DNA from: Schistosoma mansoni
Taxonomy: Eukaryota > Platyhelminthes > Trematoda > Strigeidida > Schistosomatidae
Direction of reading: 5' to 3'
DNA: 64,000 nt
Assembly (NCBI RefSeq): GCF_000237925.1
Contig: NW_017386124.1
Coordinates: forward strand, 88,631 to 152,630
Position numbers and translations under genes: made by a program. Shown here piece by piece: positions 47,466 through 59,700 of this stretch. The notes below the pieces were generated by a model. It did no database searches, was not told where the DNA came from, and saw nothing but the letters and a program-made list of their open reading frames with translations. Each line of letters starts with the position of its first letter. Position 1 is the stretch's first letter.

Positions 47466-48447
47466 AGTTGTAATACTTTAAAGTACTACACTACTTCAGT
47501 ACTTGTATTCTAACATAATTAAAATGTGTATTGTATAAAATTTTGAATACATTCCATATTTCCACGATAAATTTCCGTCTACGAAAGTACACATATATGT
47601 GCTTTTGTATTTTCCTATACGTTAGATAAAATTGTATTAAACAAAACTGCGTGATGGAGAGTTATATTGTATGCAAATGAATTTTTTGCGTCGGAATCAG
47701 ATGGTACATGCTGTTCAGTGTAATATGGAAGGCATTTTGACAGGAAATCCATCTGGGAAATATTTTGCGTTAACATTTTTTTCCATGGGCCGGTGGACAA
47801 AGCATGTGTCCAACTTTTCTGGAATCCTCCAAAATCTCTTTTATGTTTTCTCAAGTTCTTGTTCGGTTACTATCATAATTGGGCTACAGATAATTGTATA
47901 CTCTATCAAAACCTGGGAATTTGGTAGTTACGTATAATTCCATTAAAAACTATACACTATGTGGGTTCTATGGTTTATTTTACATGCTTCGGATCTAGGG
48001 AAGCACATTTGGATTCTAGTGCTATGTAGTAATCAACAGTCAAGTTCACTATACTAATCCCAGGATCGTTTGGTGAGTTTTCTGATAGTGATGCATGAAA
48101 TAACGCTCAAGTCAGATAGAAGACAGCACACATATGTGTTGTATTTTGCAACCGAAATTACATGTGGAATAATGTACAGATTAATCGAAGTTGCTTGCAG
48201 ACATCGCTAACTATATAGGCTAAATCTGTGGTGGTAGATGCATGTTGTACAAATATGGATATTATGGTTGTACACTGTCTTTGTGTGACACCATTAGACC
48301 TTGTGAAAACTCACAGTATTTTCAACTTATTTACCTTTGTTTTCCTCCAAATATCCCTGTTAGTTATTTTGCCTGTCAAGTAATTCACACTAACTTTCTG
48401 GTTTCGTCAGTCACCGTTTCTTTTTTATTTCGTTTGTAGTTATTTAA
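47466..48447. other. Upstream region of the ATPSCKMT-like gene
   Basis: No gene recognised. It ends with a polypyrimidine tract and AG at 48438-48439, only 8 bases before the ATG, which looks like a splice acceptor for a 5' leader. Confidence 0.4.
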
Positions 48448-48747
48448 ATGAATACAGATGCTCCATTGGAGTCTATAATCGGACATTCTAGTTTTCACTC
48501 AACGTCAAATAGACATCCACTACTTTGGAATCCCATACTGATTGGATGCGGGATTACGACTGTTACTTCATGCTACATTTTTTGGTCATTCATTTCTCCT
48601 GCATTTCGGAAAATCTGTTTACCATTCTTACCTGCTACGTCGCCCCAACTAGATTATACATACAAGCTTCTCAAGTATGCGCAAAGTCAAAAAAATGATA
48701 AGTCTTTAGGATCTATAATTGATTTAGGCAGTGGTGATGGACGCGTG
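48448..48747 (+). CDS. ATPSCKMT: ATPSCKMT-like exon 1 (coding)
   Basis: ATG at 48448 gives MNTDAPLESIIGHSSFHSTS; the exon ends ...GSGDGRV before GTTAGT, in phase 0. An AG follows a T-rich tract 8 bases upstream of the ATG, suggesting a spliced 5' leader. Confidence 0.88.
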
Positions 48748-51700
48748 GTTAGTATGCATTGTTTTTATTTCCGATTTCTTATTTAAACAGACATACTAGT
48801 TTTGCTGCAGATACTTGGTAAAGGGTTTGTTTCAAAACATCTTATATTGTTGTTACTTTTCTTATGTATTTTTTGCGACTGGAATTCTGTAGCCAATTCA
48901 GATTTATTTTGTGCCGGTCCGGCCAAAATTATTATCTAGATGAATCGTAGATAAAAGCTTGTGAATTCCTAAAATAGAAGCCTTCCATATAATAATACAA
49001 GCTTTTTTGAAATGTCATACGCGTAATCAACTTCCAAATGTAAAATGTAACTTCCGAATCTCCTTGCGTCGTCTCTCGAATTAGTGATAGGGAGTAAAGT
49101 AGTTGAACGCGTCGACCTGGGTCACTTATTTTGGGAGTCCTATCATGCTGATAGTTTGGTGTCTGATGAAACCTCGGCATGAACTCAGAATACTCAACTG
49201 GATTTTTCCATCTTGTGTCACATGTAGCTTAGGCGAGATATCCGTCTTCCAACTAAAGGACGAGTTTACTGCGCAGCAGTTCTCTGTGTTATACTTTAGG
49301 AATGTAAAACATGGTCATTAAGAATTGAGGATATTCGTAGGTTACTGACATTCGATCAAAGATGCCTTCGAAGCATAGCTCGTATATTTTGGGACCACAG
49401 AGTAAGCAATGAGTGGTTAGGAATAGAGTAATATATAAAGGTGGGGAATCGATTGGATGGGTAGTTAATGTTCATTAACTGAAGTTGTCGGGACATGTGT
49501 TCCGTATGCCCAACTACCACCTACCTCGACGGGTAATGTTTTCTAGTGCAGGAGTTGGTTGAAAGAAAAAGCTAGGAGCGGACATATTAGTAGGTATAGA
49601 CTACCTGATTAAAGTTCGCGTTATTACCGTAACCAGTGGTTAGGGACTGACACGTTTTCAAATTGTTTGCAATTGCTCATGTGCGTCCATCCTTTGTCTT
49701 CTCTCGAATCCCGAGATACTAAATTCCTCATAATTTTTGTTCTTATTCTACTGTTATGTATTTTCTTTCAATCTTTAATCTTTCCTATAGCCTCTGATAT
49801 TGTTACTACCTCTACTATTCTGGGGTTCGGCCTGACAACCTCAACCCTTTGTACTAAAAGGGTATGGCATCTTAAACTAATATACATACGTACAGGTTCT
49901 ACGTTGTGACTGAATAACAGATTGACTGACCTTTTATCATGAAGAGAGCACGAACAAAGATTTGAACAGAGCAACATTTTATTTCGTTTGGTTTGCGTCA
50001 CCTGCTTACAACTCATAATATTTAAAAATCGTAGTTATAAAATGCGTCGAAATTGCTGACAAATCAGTTTAATTGGAAGTGGCAATGAACACACGTCAGT
50101 ATAGTACAGCAAAAATGTAAATAAACTTGACAGACTAAACAAAATATCATGAATATGTATCTTATGTTGAAGAATATTCTACGATGTCGAATATCTTTGA
50201 ATTTACTTAAGCGCAAATATTGATACAAAGGGACATCAAGATAAATATGCGCCACAACCAAAATGAGGTAGGGAAAAACGTATGATAATAAACGAGAAAT
50301 TAGTATACAAGAGTGAAAAACAACTATAATAATTGGAGAGGCAGTTTGGTTATGAAAAACACAACCAGAAAGCATCCTTTTGGTTAAAGTCCCTCTCTAT
50401 TCTGAGTCATGTCTGACAAATTCCCAAGTCACTGTAGTGCACTACTTCTTGGACCCCAAACAAAGTTTCGAAGGACTGATAGGTGCCAGTCTTGTACTAC
50501 TTTCTTCCGTACCATGACACCATGTCATACACTGACCACCTCCGCTTTTCCCAACCAGTCTCAGCACCAGCAAATAATGCACGATGTGGAACTCTCTGGG
50601 ACGATGGTCGTAGTGCATGTTCAAGCCACCGATGTTGGTATTTCAAGATGGTAACATCAGTTGGATTATCGTCACTGTCCATGAACACACGCTGCCTAAC
50701 CCTTGCGTTACTAGCCTGGTGTTGCCGATGGACATCAGCAATCCGTCAGAGGCAACAATGATCAAGCATGGAGAAAAACTGCTCTCGTCGACGCGTTATA
50801 GATCCGGTCTTTTACAGTCAGACTAATATCACGAAGACACTAAAGATGACCCAGATTGGTATAAGCCACTCTGAATTTCACTTTACATGAATTGGTCTCG
50901 TCATTCACTTCATCACCAGCACTTATGCAGCTACTCAGATACACGGACTCCTCAACTACTTCTAACTATTCACTTTCAGGAGTGAGTGCAAACACACAGT
51001 CCTTCCAGTTTTCTAAAAGTACTATGCTTTTAGAGTGTGCAACGCAATCGACATACTTGCTCACAATGCCAACTGATTAAGTGACGTTTGCACAGTAAGA
51101 CAATATCATCCACATAGTCAAGGTTTAAAAGTCTTTGTCCAGATAACAGATTCACATCACCATTACATACATCCATCGGAGCTGTTTCTAGAACGTCATT
51201 GATGGTAAAGTTGAGGAGTGTTAAGACTAGGCAAACCTGCCTAACCACACTGCCTGAATAGAACAGTGGAGAGAGGTGGTTGTATGTCTCCACTGTGCCT
51301 GAGGTGTTTGTATATAGGGTCTTCAGTATGTTGATAAACTTCTCATGCTCACACTTGTTCAGAGAACAGCCCCATCCAAAGGATTGAAGGTGGGCTAGAT
51401 GTCGAGAAACAAAGACTGTTGACCTGCATTAAGTGTGACGATGTTCTAACATTTGGTGGGGGATAAATATTTGATCAATACATCCTCAACAGAGATAAAA
51501 ACCGTCTTACTCTTTGAACTAACTAGCGACCAAAGTGACTTTGAAATTGGTAATGAACTAATAACACAAAAATTTTACAAGGCACAGGTTGATAAGTTTC
51601 TGTTTTCAAAATTAACTTCAACTCTGCTCAAATGAGTAGCTATACTGTATTTATTTATTATTTATTTAAACACATATATATTGGTACAAAAGGGCACCAG

Positions 51701-53625
51701 GTACATATGCGCCACACTATTGTGTGTGTGGGCTGTGATACTGCCCGGGTGCCCAAACCGAAGCAGGTGGTTTTCTTAGGGGGCCACACCCCGAGCCTTC
51801 GACCAAAAGGTCTGATCCACAAGGCAGTGGAGCATCGTGAGGAGATGCAGTCCCATGGTAGCCGTTGACCAATGACAGGTTCGTCCGCCATTCGTTCCAT
51901 CAGGATACTGGAGCCCATGTGCACCATTGGTTTGGAATGAGGGTTTTTCAACTCCCCTAGGTGGACCCTCCGTGTCCACCAACCCGGTTAAATCGCCGGA
52001 CATTCGCTTTTCGTCCTCTCACTTTCGTAAACAACACCTTTGCCACGAGAGGGCAGTGAGTAGGACTTCCCTGGCAGAGGCTATATATTCGCTGGCCGTG
52101 TGAGAGCATTTGGAGAGGGAGAGTAGACTCTCCCCACTCTCGGCCGTACCAGGGCATTTGGGGACCTATACTGTATTAGAATGTATGATCAAAGTTACTA
52201 TATCGCTGTACATAATCTTTTTATCATCCGTTTGTAATCGTTTTTTTCATATAATGTTGTACTTTTATTGCTTAGTTGCTTTTGTTTTTCTTTCGGTGTT
52301 TTTTTCCTAAATCATAGTTGATTGATTTATTAAGTCGGCCAACATTAAAAATCACTTCTGCTCATGGTGTAGAGTTAAATCGTCCGCTTGTTTGGTATTC
52401 ACGTATCAAACTCTTTTGTAGTAATAAATTACTCACTACATCCAAAGTAACTTTCTCTTGTAAAAATATGTGGAAAACTAATCTTTCTGTATATGATACA
52501 GTCTTACTGTTTGGTGTAGATACAATGGTGAGTAAATTTATTGATGTTGTGTTTTTGATAAGTTCATTCAATTTAGATTGTTATTGCCAATAAAACCATT
52601 TAAAATATCATTGACACAAACTGTTTCGACTTTAGCGCCCAGGCAGTATCCATGCCATCACACAAATCAAATGATTTGTGTGGCGCATATATATTTGGTG
52701 CCTTTTTGTACCGATATCTATATGTTTAGATAAATAAATATTAAGAGCAAGTATAAAGAGCAAGAATCGGTCTTAGTTTTGTTGTTTATTACTTTCTCTT
52801 GCCACTACATTTGGAATTATTAATGGGTGTTTACTTATTCAGTGCAGATGAATATGTTGTGGTCGTTTTCATGAAATAGTACATATGTACATCATTGTTT
52901 ATTAAAGACTTATTTTGATTTGTTTTTGTTAGTGTTGTTTGTGATAGATAAGATTACACATTAATGGAGAGAGTTGTTAAACTACTGTTTCATGCTAACG
53001 TGTACATTTCCAAACTCCGCGTTCATCGATGACCATATTACGATCAAACCTAGAATCATCGGGTTATAACTGGTATTATAGGCTTTATTAAACTAGTAAT
53101 TTTTTATGCAAACTGTTCTCTTTAGGCGATACATTTTCTTCTCATCATACATCATTCTGCTCTCAATATAGGCTACAATGCTTTCAGAAAGTTTGCCGCT
53201 GCACTCAAGTCGTTACTAAATAGACATAGAGAATTAATTTCATATTGGTAGATTTTTCAAAATGCTTATAGTTTTGTAATAGTGACTGTCTGTGTTAAGC
53301 ATTATTTTAGTGCAATACGAGATTTTTAGTATAATTAAAATGGTCACTAAGTCAGATGATCATTTATATTTTTCTATTATGAATTAGTATATGACAGTTA
53401 TCTTATTCATAATGCTATTGCGGATCTTGGAAACGTAAAGTATTCGCAAAGCAATTACATATTTACAATTATTTAAATTTATAGATGGAATCTATCGAAC
53501 AGAAACTAACCAAAGAATTAAGTAATGGTTCAATCGTCATTACAGCCAGATATCCGCTGCCTAATATTCAAGCATCCAAATCCATTATTGATGGACCCCA
53601 CTCAGTATATTTGTACAAAATGTAG
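48448..53625 (+). CDS. ATPSCKMT: FAM173/ATPSCKMT-like protein lysine methyltransferase (3 exons, complete)
   Basis: Exons 48448-48747, 52318-52527 and 53485-53625 (100 + 70 + 46 codons, then TAG) join in phase 0 to 216 residues. In vertebrates the relatives are mitochondrial: ATPSCKMT (FAM173B) trimethylates a lysine of ATP synthase subunit c, and ANTKMT (FAM173A) acts on the ADP/ATP carrier. Visible parts: a membrane or targeting helix (ILIGCGITTVTSCYIFWSF, about 31-49), the family block AFRKICLPFLPATSPQLDYT, SAM-binding motif I IIDLGSGDGRVV (about 91-100), the acidic loop VELNRPLVWYSRIKL, motif SCKNMWKTNLSVYDTVLLFG, and a C-terminal MESIEQKLTKELSNGSIVIT then RYPLPN. The order matches human FAM173B (233 residues). 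Which of the two paralogues it represents is not decided. The 3.6-kb first intron carries three LINE or SINE insertions. Confidence 0.9.
49260..49920 (+). mobile_element. LINE 3' part (TGAC-tailed family) in intron 1 of the ATPSCKMT-like gene
   Basis: Encodes ECKTWSLRIEDIRRLLTFDQ, RCLRSIARIFWDHRVSNEWL (49290-49420), then decayed frames up to the conserved end (ACATATTAGTAGGTATAGAC at about 49580, equivalent to [10 protein letters not shown]) and a 3' untranslated part. The tail is GTTGTGACTGAATAACAGAT, TGACTGAC near 49900-49930. It is the longest coding stretch of this family in the window. The sequence upstream to 49080 may belong to it. Confidence 0.75.
50400..51440 (-). mobile_element. LINE fragment, minus strand, second RT family
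   Basis: On the minus strand, from about 51250 leftwards: SVVRQVCLVLTLLNFTINDV, LETAPMDVCNGDVNLLSGQR, LLNLDYVDDIVLLCKR (YVDD-type catalytic motif, about 51100), then decayed VYLSSCISAGDEVND and VKDRIYNASRRAVFLH, and finally KSGGGQCMTWCHGTEESSTR near 50450-50520. Known schistosome LINE proteins have this order (GVRQGCPISPFLF, DLEYADDIVLL, YLGSCIS-GG, RGGQAMTW). It is 5'-truncated and full of stops. Confidence 0.75.
51655..52167 (-). repeat. Family B SINE-like element in intron 1 of the ATPSCKMT-like gene
   Basis: Near full-length reverse-orientation copy: tail side at TATTTATTTAAACACATATA (51657 on), 5' side at GTACCAGGGCATTTGGGGAC (52147-52166). Its minus-strand frame (51951-51658) stays open for 97 codons and aligns with the frames at 2118-2417 and 62128-62382. 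Confidence 0.85.
52318..52527 (+). CDS. ATPSCKMT: ATPSCKMT-like exon 2
   Basis: 70 codons between ATCATAG and ACAATG|GTGAGT: LIDLLSRPTLKITSAHGVEL, NRPLVWYSR ... DTVLLFGVDTM. VELN-PLVWYSR is diagnostic for the family. Confidence 0.88.
52645..52735 (+). repeat. Family B repeat, 3'-end fragment in intron 2 of the ATPSCKMT-like gene
   Basis: GCAGTATCCATGCCATCACA, CAAATCAAATGATTTGTGTG, ATATTTGGTGCCTTTTTGTA, ending TAGATAAATAAAT: the last ~90 bp of family B, plus orientation, with A-rich tail. Confidence 0.75.
53485..53625 (+). CDS. ATPSCKMT: ATPSCKMT-like exon 3
   Basis: 46 codons plus TAG after acceptor ATTTATAG: MESIEQKLTKELSNGSIVIT, ARYPLPN ... HSVYLYKM. It corresponds to the LEKKLERELEDDARVIACRF segment of the human protein. 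Confidence 0.85.
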   Translation: MESIEQKLTKELSNGSIVITARYPLPNIQASKSIIDGPHSVYLYKM

Positions 53626-54189
53626 TTATTACTAATATGACTTTGTAACTGATTACGTTCTGTGTATTTGTTCGATCGTTCCTTTGTTTAACAAACCACA
53701 AAATGTCTTCAACTTATTTCCTAACATCAATTAGCTAATTATTTTAAAATAATATCTACCTAAAAGTTGAATGCTCCAATATGTAGCGGGTAATATCCTT
53801 CTACTATTGGTTGATATCCGTTTTCTTTTCTTAAAGGTTTGGCTATTAATAGTAAAAGAGATAATGATCGGCAGTCTTCTGGACTTCTAACAAGTTTGAA
53901 CTTAGTTCCTCTGATCCATGGTTTGTTGGGAAATGGGTGTTTTGTCTTAATGTGCTATATTTGAATGTTATTAGGCCAAATGCAGTAGTGTCATCTTTGA
54001 AAAGACTAATAGTCCGTGTCTATTGTACTTAGTTAGTTATTCAGTGTCATGAATTCTAATTGTCAACAGTATACCGTTTTTCTGATTGATCAAGTATCCT
54101 TATATTTATTTATTCGTATGTTTTCATCATATCATCATGGAGATTAATGTTAGTACGACACTGCTTAGTCAGCAGTAGGTAAAATACTT
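53626..54189. other. Stretch downstream of the ATPSCKMT-like gene
   Basis: AT-rich 3' flank; no gene or clear poly(A) signal chosen. Confidence 0.4.
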
Positions 54190-55110
54190 AAATATCCGCA
54201 TATAAGATATATGAATTTAACAGAAAAAACCACGTCATCTTTGGATGTAATGTCTTTGTTTATTGATATTTCATTGACTAAAACTATTGATTATATTTGC
54301 AAACAACTTGTAGAAAAGAATGGTCTCACCAAAGTTAATAGATAGAGTGAAGAGAATTTTATTGAAATCGATAATGAGTACCTACATCTTGTTCAGAAAC
54401 AAACGTTATCGACAAATAGATGAAGTAACAATGGGATCTCCCCTTGGTCTCATTTCCACCAATATATTTTTTAGCTCAACTGCAAAACGGCCCATTATGT
54501 GATACTCTTAATAAACCAGAATACCACTTCCTTTATGTAGGTGATGTATCAACTACGAGGACTTTAAGAAACATTTAATAATGCACATCCAACGACTAGT
54601 TTCACATGTGCTCTCTTTTCTAAAAGTTAGAATGGTTCGATATAAAGTAATGTATCTGGAAAAAATCTTGGACGGTGCAGTACATTCACTTACATAGCTT
54701 CGCATCCGTCCAACACAAATTAATCTAAGTGTTCGAGTCACAGGAAAAAAATACTAAATAGTATTCGCAGGGTAAAAATGTGTTGAAAGATTCTTATTGG
54801 TGAATCTTATCAGGCGATATCGATTAACGTGGTTCTAGTTCATCACATGTTCATAGCACGAAAATGGATTGAAGTGAATTTTTCACCGAACCGTGTTACT
54901 GAATTTTACAAGAGACCTACTAACTTTAAAGTAAATTGTTTTCTAATCCAAAACTTGCCAGTCTAAATATCCTTTGCCGATACTATAACCGAATATGAAA
55001 TGTGTTGGCAAATTTCCTACTTGTGTAATATATTATTTTATCTTTCTCTCCTTATCTTAGAGAAGGCTTGAAACGAACTTTAAATAAATTTGAGGAGGCA
55101 TTAAGTACAC
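54190..55110 (+). mobile_element. Penelope-like retroelement relic
   Basis: Plus-strand pieces in changing frames: SSLDVMSLFIDISLTKTIDY (about 54235-54295; compare 'DVTSLFTNVPL--TI'), MGSPLGLISTNIFF (about 54430-54470; Penelope elements have MGSPLGP-LANIFM), YHFLYVGDVSTTR (about 54523-54555, in place of RYVDD), then VTEFYKRPTNFKVN (about 54895-54935; compare T-VYRKPT). Heavily broken. The call rests on motif order; no GIY-YIG endonuclease was seen. Confidence 0.6.
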
Positions 55111-56439
55111 CATTGAAGTAATTAAAAAGTGAAACTCATCCTATGAGATATTTTTCAATCTTTGTTTTGTAAAGCTTTGGAACATCATTATTTCTTCATG
55201 TACATAGCGTGTATAGCATCTCTCCATATTAATACATTCTTAATTATCTCAGTTGTTTTATTTGAAAAATATGTATTTGTTGCTACTATGTTTTCGACTA
55301 CTAAGTAACGTGATATGAAACTTGCCTCACTATTAGTTGCTTCAAAGATGTTGAAACACATTAATGTTTTTAGTAATGTAGTGAACGAGAACACAAGCGA
55401 GGACAGCAAAATGTGTTTGAATAGGTAATTAAAGAACGTCCCAGTAAAATCTGATAACCATACAGTAAATACCCCATTTGAAAAATGTTAATCAATTGTC
55501 TCAGAATTGACTGTTCCTCCGTTTCCACACCAAGCACTCTCTGATCCTCATTCTCTTCTCTTCGATCTTACCTTCTGCCGCCAGGCATTTCACTTTGGAT
55601 TGATGATAAATACCAATGATGTCTTTCGAAACCTGTACTAATCACCTAATGAATTTTATTGATAAGTGTAGCTGACCCTAAACAACTCACATAAGTAAGT
55701 TCTCCTATTTCGTAATTGTCACACTTCAAAGAAGACAATCAGCCGATCGTCATGTAAGTGTTTCTCCATCACTTTGACTGGGTCACTCAAGGTACATTTC
55801 AACCCGTTATGCAACCCATTATTAAATGTTGAAAAGAGAGTCATTAGACTGTAATACAACACTGTCCCATAAAGCCACCTACTTGAGATGCGTTTTGTAA
55901 ACAAACCACCAAACAACTTTGGAATGGCATGAATAAGTGACTACACAACTCAAAAGATAGACGTCGAATATCATGAATGACATTTCTGATAACGGGCTCA
56001 CATCAGTCTGAGAATCAAGAACTGCTATTAGCCAACTCAGAACTACTCAGCAGTCCTAACACAACCCTGACAGTAATACACTCAATGCACTCAGGTTTTC
56101 GCATTCGACTCGTAACTTTCAAACGAATGTGATTAAAAGTTCATTCAAACGCGCCACCACAATCTGCTTGAATGATACTTGAGTTTGTCGTTAAGTGAAA
56201 CTACATTTGTGTGCTTCTAGAGATTACTAAAGTGAATCAAAACATCTGACTAACACGAGTTGACTTTTATTAGTTATCCCGAGGATGTTGCATTTTCAAT
56301 AAACGCTACGTCAGAATAGATATAGTCTGTTCCACTCCAAATACTTCTGTAAATTTGCAATAGTACTATTGGTGAAAAAGCAAAACAGGTGTTAAGCAAA
56401 TCAAAGAACCGAAATTGACGTTATTAAAATGCTTATTGA
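55111..56439. other. Stretch without recognisable gene
   Basis: AT-rich. A segment at 55500-55690 (ending TTATTGATAAGTGTAGCTGA) has the look of a repeat 3' end, but no second copy lies in the window. Short minus-strand frames only. Confidence 0.35.
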
Positions 56440-56799
56440 CTAATCTCTTCCATGTGTTCTCCAACGGTGTATATAATGAATCCATAAGAGTATTGTTCCT
56501 ATATGTAGCACAATCACATATATCCATCCTGTGGTGAGTAGATAATCTCGTCTGGTAGGGACGTTTGCTGACTGTGATTGATCAGTTCCTATTGACTCAT
56601 TCAAATGTGGTTGTGGTGCATCTTGGAAACCGGTTGTACTCCGATCGTCGACTTCTTCAACTGTTATTAGTTGTTCGTTTAATCCATATTCACTTGTTGA
56701 CGTAACATATTGTTGACTATATAAATCACATAATTTTACTGCGTTTATTAGGTCCTCACGTTTTGTTTGTGATATGTTGATGTCTGATTTTGAATGAAG
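56440..56799 (-). CDS. EGF-domain gene, last exon (membrane anchor)
   Basis: 360 nt after TTATTTTCCAG, in phase 0, ending TAG (56442-56440). Begins LHSKSDINISQTKREDLINA, acidic and Ser/Thr-rich middle, helix GWIYVIVLHIGTILLWIHYI, tail HRWRTHGRD. The start of an inverted copy of this exon appears at 63997-64000 on the plus strand. Confidence 0.65.
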   Translation of the reverse strand, partial: LHSKSDINISQTKREDLINAVKLCDLYSQQYVTSTSEYGLNEQLITVEEVDDRSTTGFQDAPQPHLNESIGTDQSQSANVPTRRDYLLTTGWIYVIVLHIGTILLWIHYIHRWRTHGRD

Positions 56800-59700
56800 C
56801 TGGAAAATAAATAAAAACAATTGTGAAAATGTATAACTATTGATCGAATTTTCAGTATTTATTGTGTGTTTAGTAGGAGTGTCAATTTGATCAGTGGGTA
56901 GATGAGTATGATGAGTTCAGATTTCGGTTGTTCAAATTTCTGCAACACCGACTCCACTTGATGTAACAGAGTTGTGAATATTCCTTGACTGGTTATGAAG
57001 TTCTCATTAGGTCGTATAAACTGTGTAAGATATAAGATGGAGTGAGGATTCGTATGGAAGTAAGCAGGTCTTTGCAATGAATTCTACATGTCTAACGACC
57101 TGTAGTTTATTCTGCACTAAACAGGACACTTCCTGAATCAACGTTTTAAAATAGTCAGAAACGACATACTGAAAACGATGAGTAAATGTAGTTCAGATGC
57201 AGCAATTTAGCAGTTTTATGACAAAAAATATTGTATCGCATCCTCTATTTCGAATAAGTGGGTGTGGGTTACTGACTAAAGACTGAACTTTGAGTTACTG
57301 AACTGCAGGTTTCCACTCCAATCCCACCTTCTTCGGTTTTAGGTTGCTGAAGGGCACGAAGAATGTCTGGGACGAAGCTGAAGTAACTCCCGTTAATTTA
57401 CACCTTCATCACGTAATAAGTCATTTGTGTAGGTACCACAAAAACCGACAGTATATTGTTTGTTTTTGCAAAATTTATCTGTTTTACTACGACAAATATC
57501 TGGACAATTTAGATGTGGATCAATCTCACGAAAGCATAAACCCAATCTACAGAGAGGAAGAAATGAAACAATTAGTAATATAATAAGGATTTGCCAGTGT
57601 TTTAATGAAGAGCAGATCGTTTTGAGGAGAAAAAGACGAAATCTCTTCTCGAAGATGAATAAACATGAAAAGAGGATTATTGGTTGAAGTGTCTCAATAA
57701 TATTATGTTATCTCATAGACATTGAAACTGTCGATTTGATCTCATACGAAGATATGTACTTACTGTACTGACTAACCTCCAATAGCATGGAATGGATATT
57801 TAGTGCAGCGTGATTTTCTATATTATTGATTGGGTTATCGATAGAGCAGTTTAAATTTATATTCAATTATTTATCGATTATAAGATTATTTTTGATAATT
57901 TGTACCTGATTGAGTCCATTATGACAGTTTCCATCTACATGTATTTCTTTACTTTATTTGTTATATACACGTCATTGTATACATTATACAGTAATCCTAG
58001 TCCATTATACTTTATTTATCAAGAAGCATGGCCTTCATCATTTTAAAAACTAAATTGTAATTGAGACTGGTGACGGTGACTTTGTCGAGAGTGAAAGTGA
58101 GAAGTCAGTCAAACCGTCCAGCTTAGAGAATAAAGTACTATTCATCGGTAGATTGAAACTATAAATAACTTAAGTAACCTAATCATTGATTTCGCAAGTT
58201 AACTTACATTCGCTTACAAAAATCTGAAGTAGGCAAATAATAACCTCTTAGTTTGTTTTTATATCATAGCCATTCACTTACTTCTCAATCTGGAATTATT
58301 TCACTATTTGTTCATGATCTAATTCGCGATATTAATATTCTGTTTTAAAATGAGTTATTACCGAAACCGGACATAAAATACTTACCGGAAACCATACTCT
58401 AGATTTTGTGGATCTCGCACACAAGGAAACGGAGCACAGCCAACTTTATCTTCACATGGATTTCTTTCATACTCGCACTGAGTACCTTTAAAAGCAGGTG
58501 GACATTGGCAAAGTAAGCCTGATTCCAGGTGATTCATCCCTAGATTTTGTACACATGTACCCCCATTGGAACAATAACTATCACTGTAACAACCATGTTC
58601 CCCCTTTATATCTGAACATGTATCTGAAATTTTGTCATACTAAGAGACATTTTAAAAAGATGATATTGAAATTTTGATACAACAAATGATTCCGTTGTGT
58701 AAAAATGCAGATAATCACCCTACTAGTATCCGTTCAATGCAATCAATCTGGATGGGAATGAGGTAATGTGACTAGATAAGTAGGTGAATGATATGATTGT
58801 TTTGTGCTTGATTGCCCTCTGATTTCCAAATACAATACGTTCAATTGTGCTCATCTAGTTCTACTTACAGTATAAACTGCACAACTTCGGGAGTTCCTAG
58901 TTAATACAATAATTCGAATACTTATGATCATCATACATAGTCAGTATTAAAATAGGCAACTCTGCTGCCTTGATCATTTGAAGAAAAGTAGCAATAAGAA
59001 AACAAGAGATGTAAAGATGTACTATCCGAATTCGCATTCGACTCAGTAATTTTGTACCAAGAATTCAATAAAACACTAGGGGAAGTATTCTGTGATCGAC
59101 AACAAATCAGTTCACATTTCAATATTGATTCATGATGACTAGTAGTGGAACTCGACAACTGAATTCATGTGTTGTGGTTTCCAATGTATACGAAACCGAT
59201 CTAGTTAAAAGAAAGATTTCTGTCTTAAAGTTAGTGAAAATATAACAATTACTCCTCTATTAGATGTCAACAACACTTACTGAATGTCACCATATCTCCT
59301 TTGTTAGTTGTTGACCTAAGTTGATTGATCATTGTTGATATACTCGACGAGAACAATGCTATTCGTGACTTCACTCAATTATTCTTACTAGGAATTCAAG
59401 AACAACTAGATACTACTGGTGCTGCTTTCGTGTTTGTATGTAGTCAGTAGAGACGTTAACAAGTAATTAGTTCTGCCCACTGATTTCCTCTTTCTACGCT
59501 GATTTGTCAGTAAGCTAAAACTGCTTGTTTGTTGTGGAATCGAGCAGACTGTTGATATTTAAGTAGTTTAAAGATGGTTTTCACCATGAGCTGAAACCTG
59601 TTGGTAACTTTTCAAGAAATAAATCAAAACTGTCTGATCGATTCGTCTTGTTAAGGAGTCTAGGGACTAACACGGGATCAAATCCAAGACATTAAGTTCT

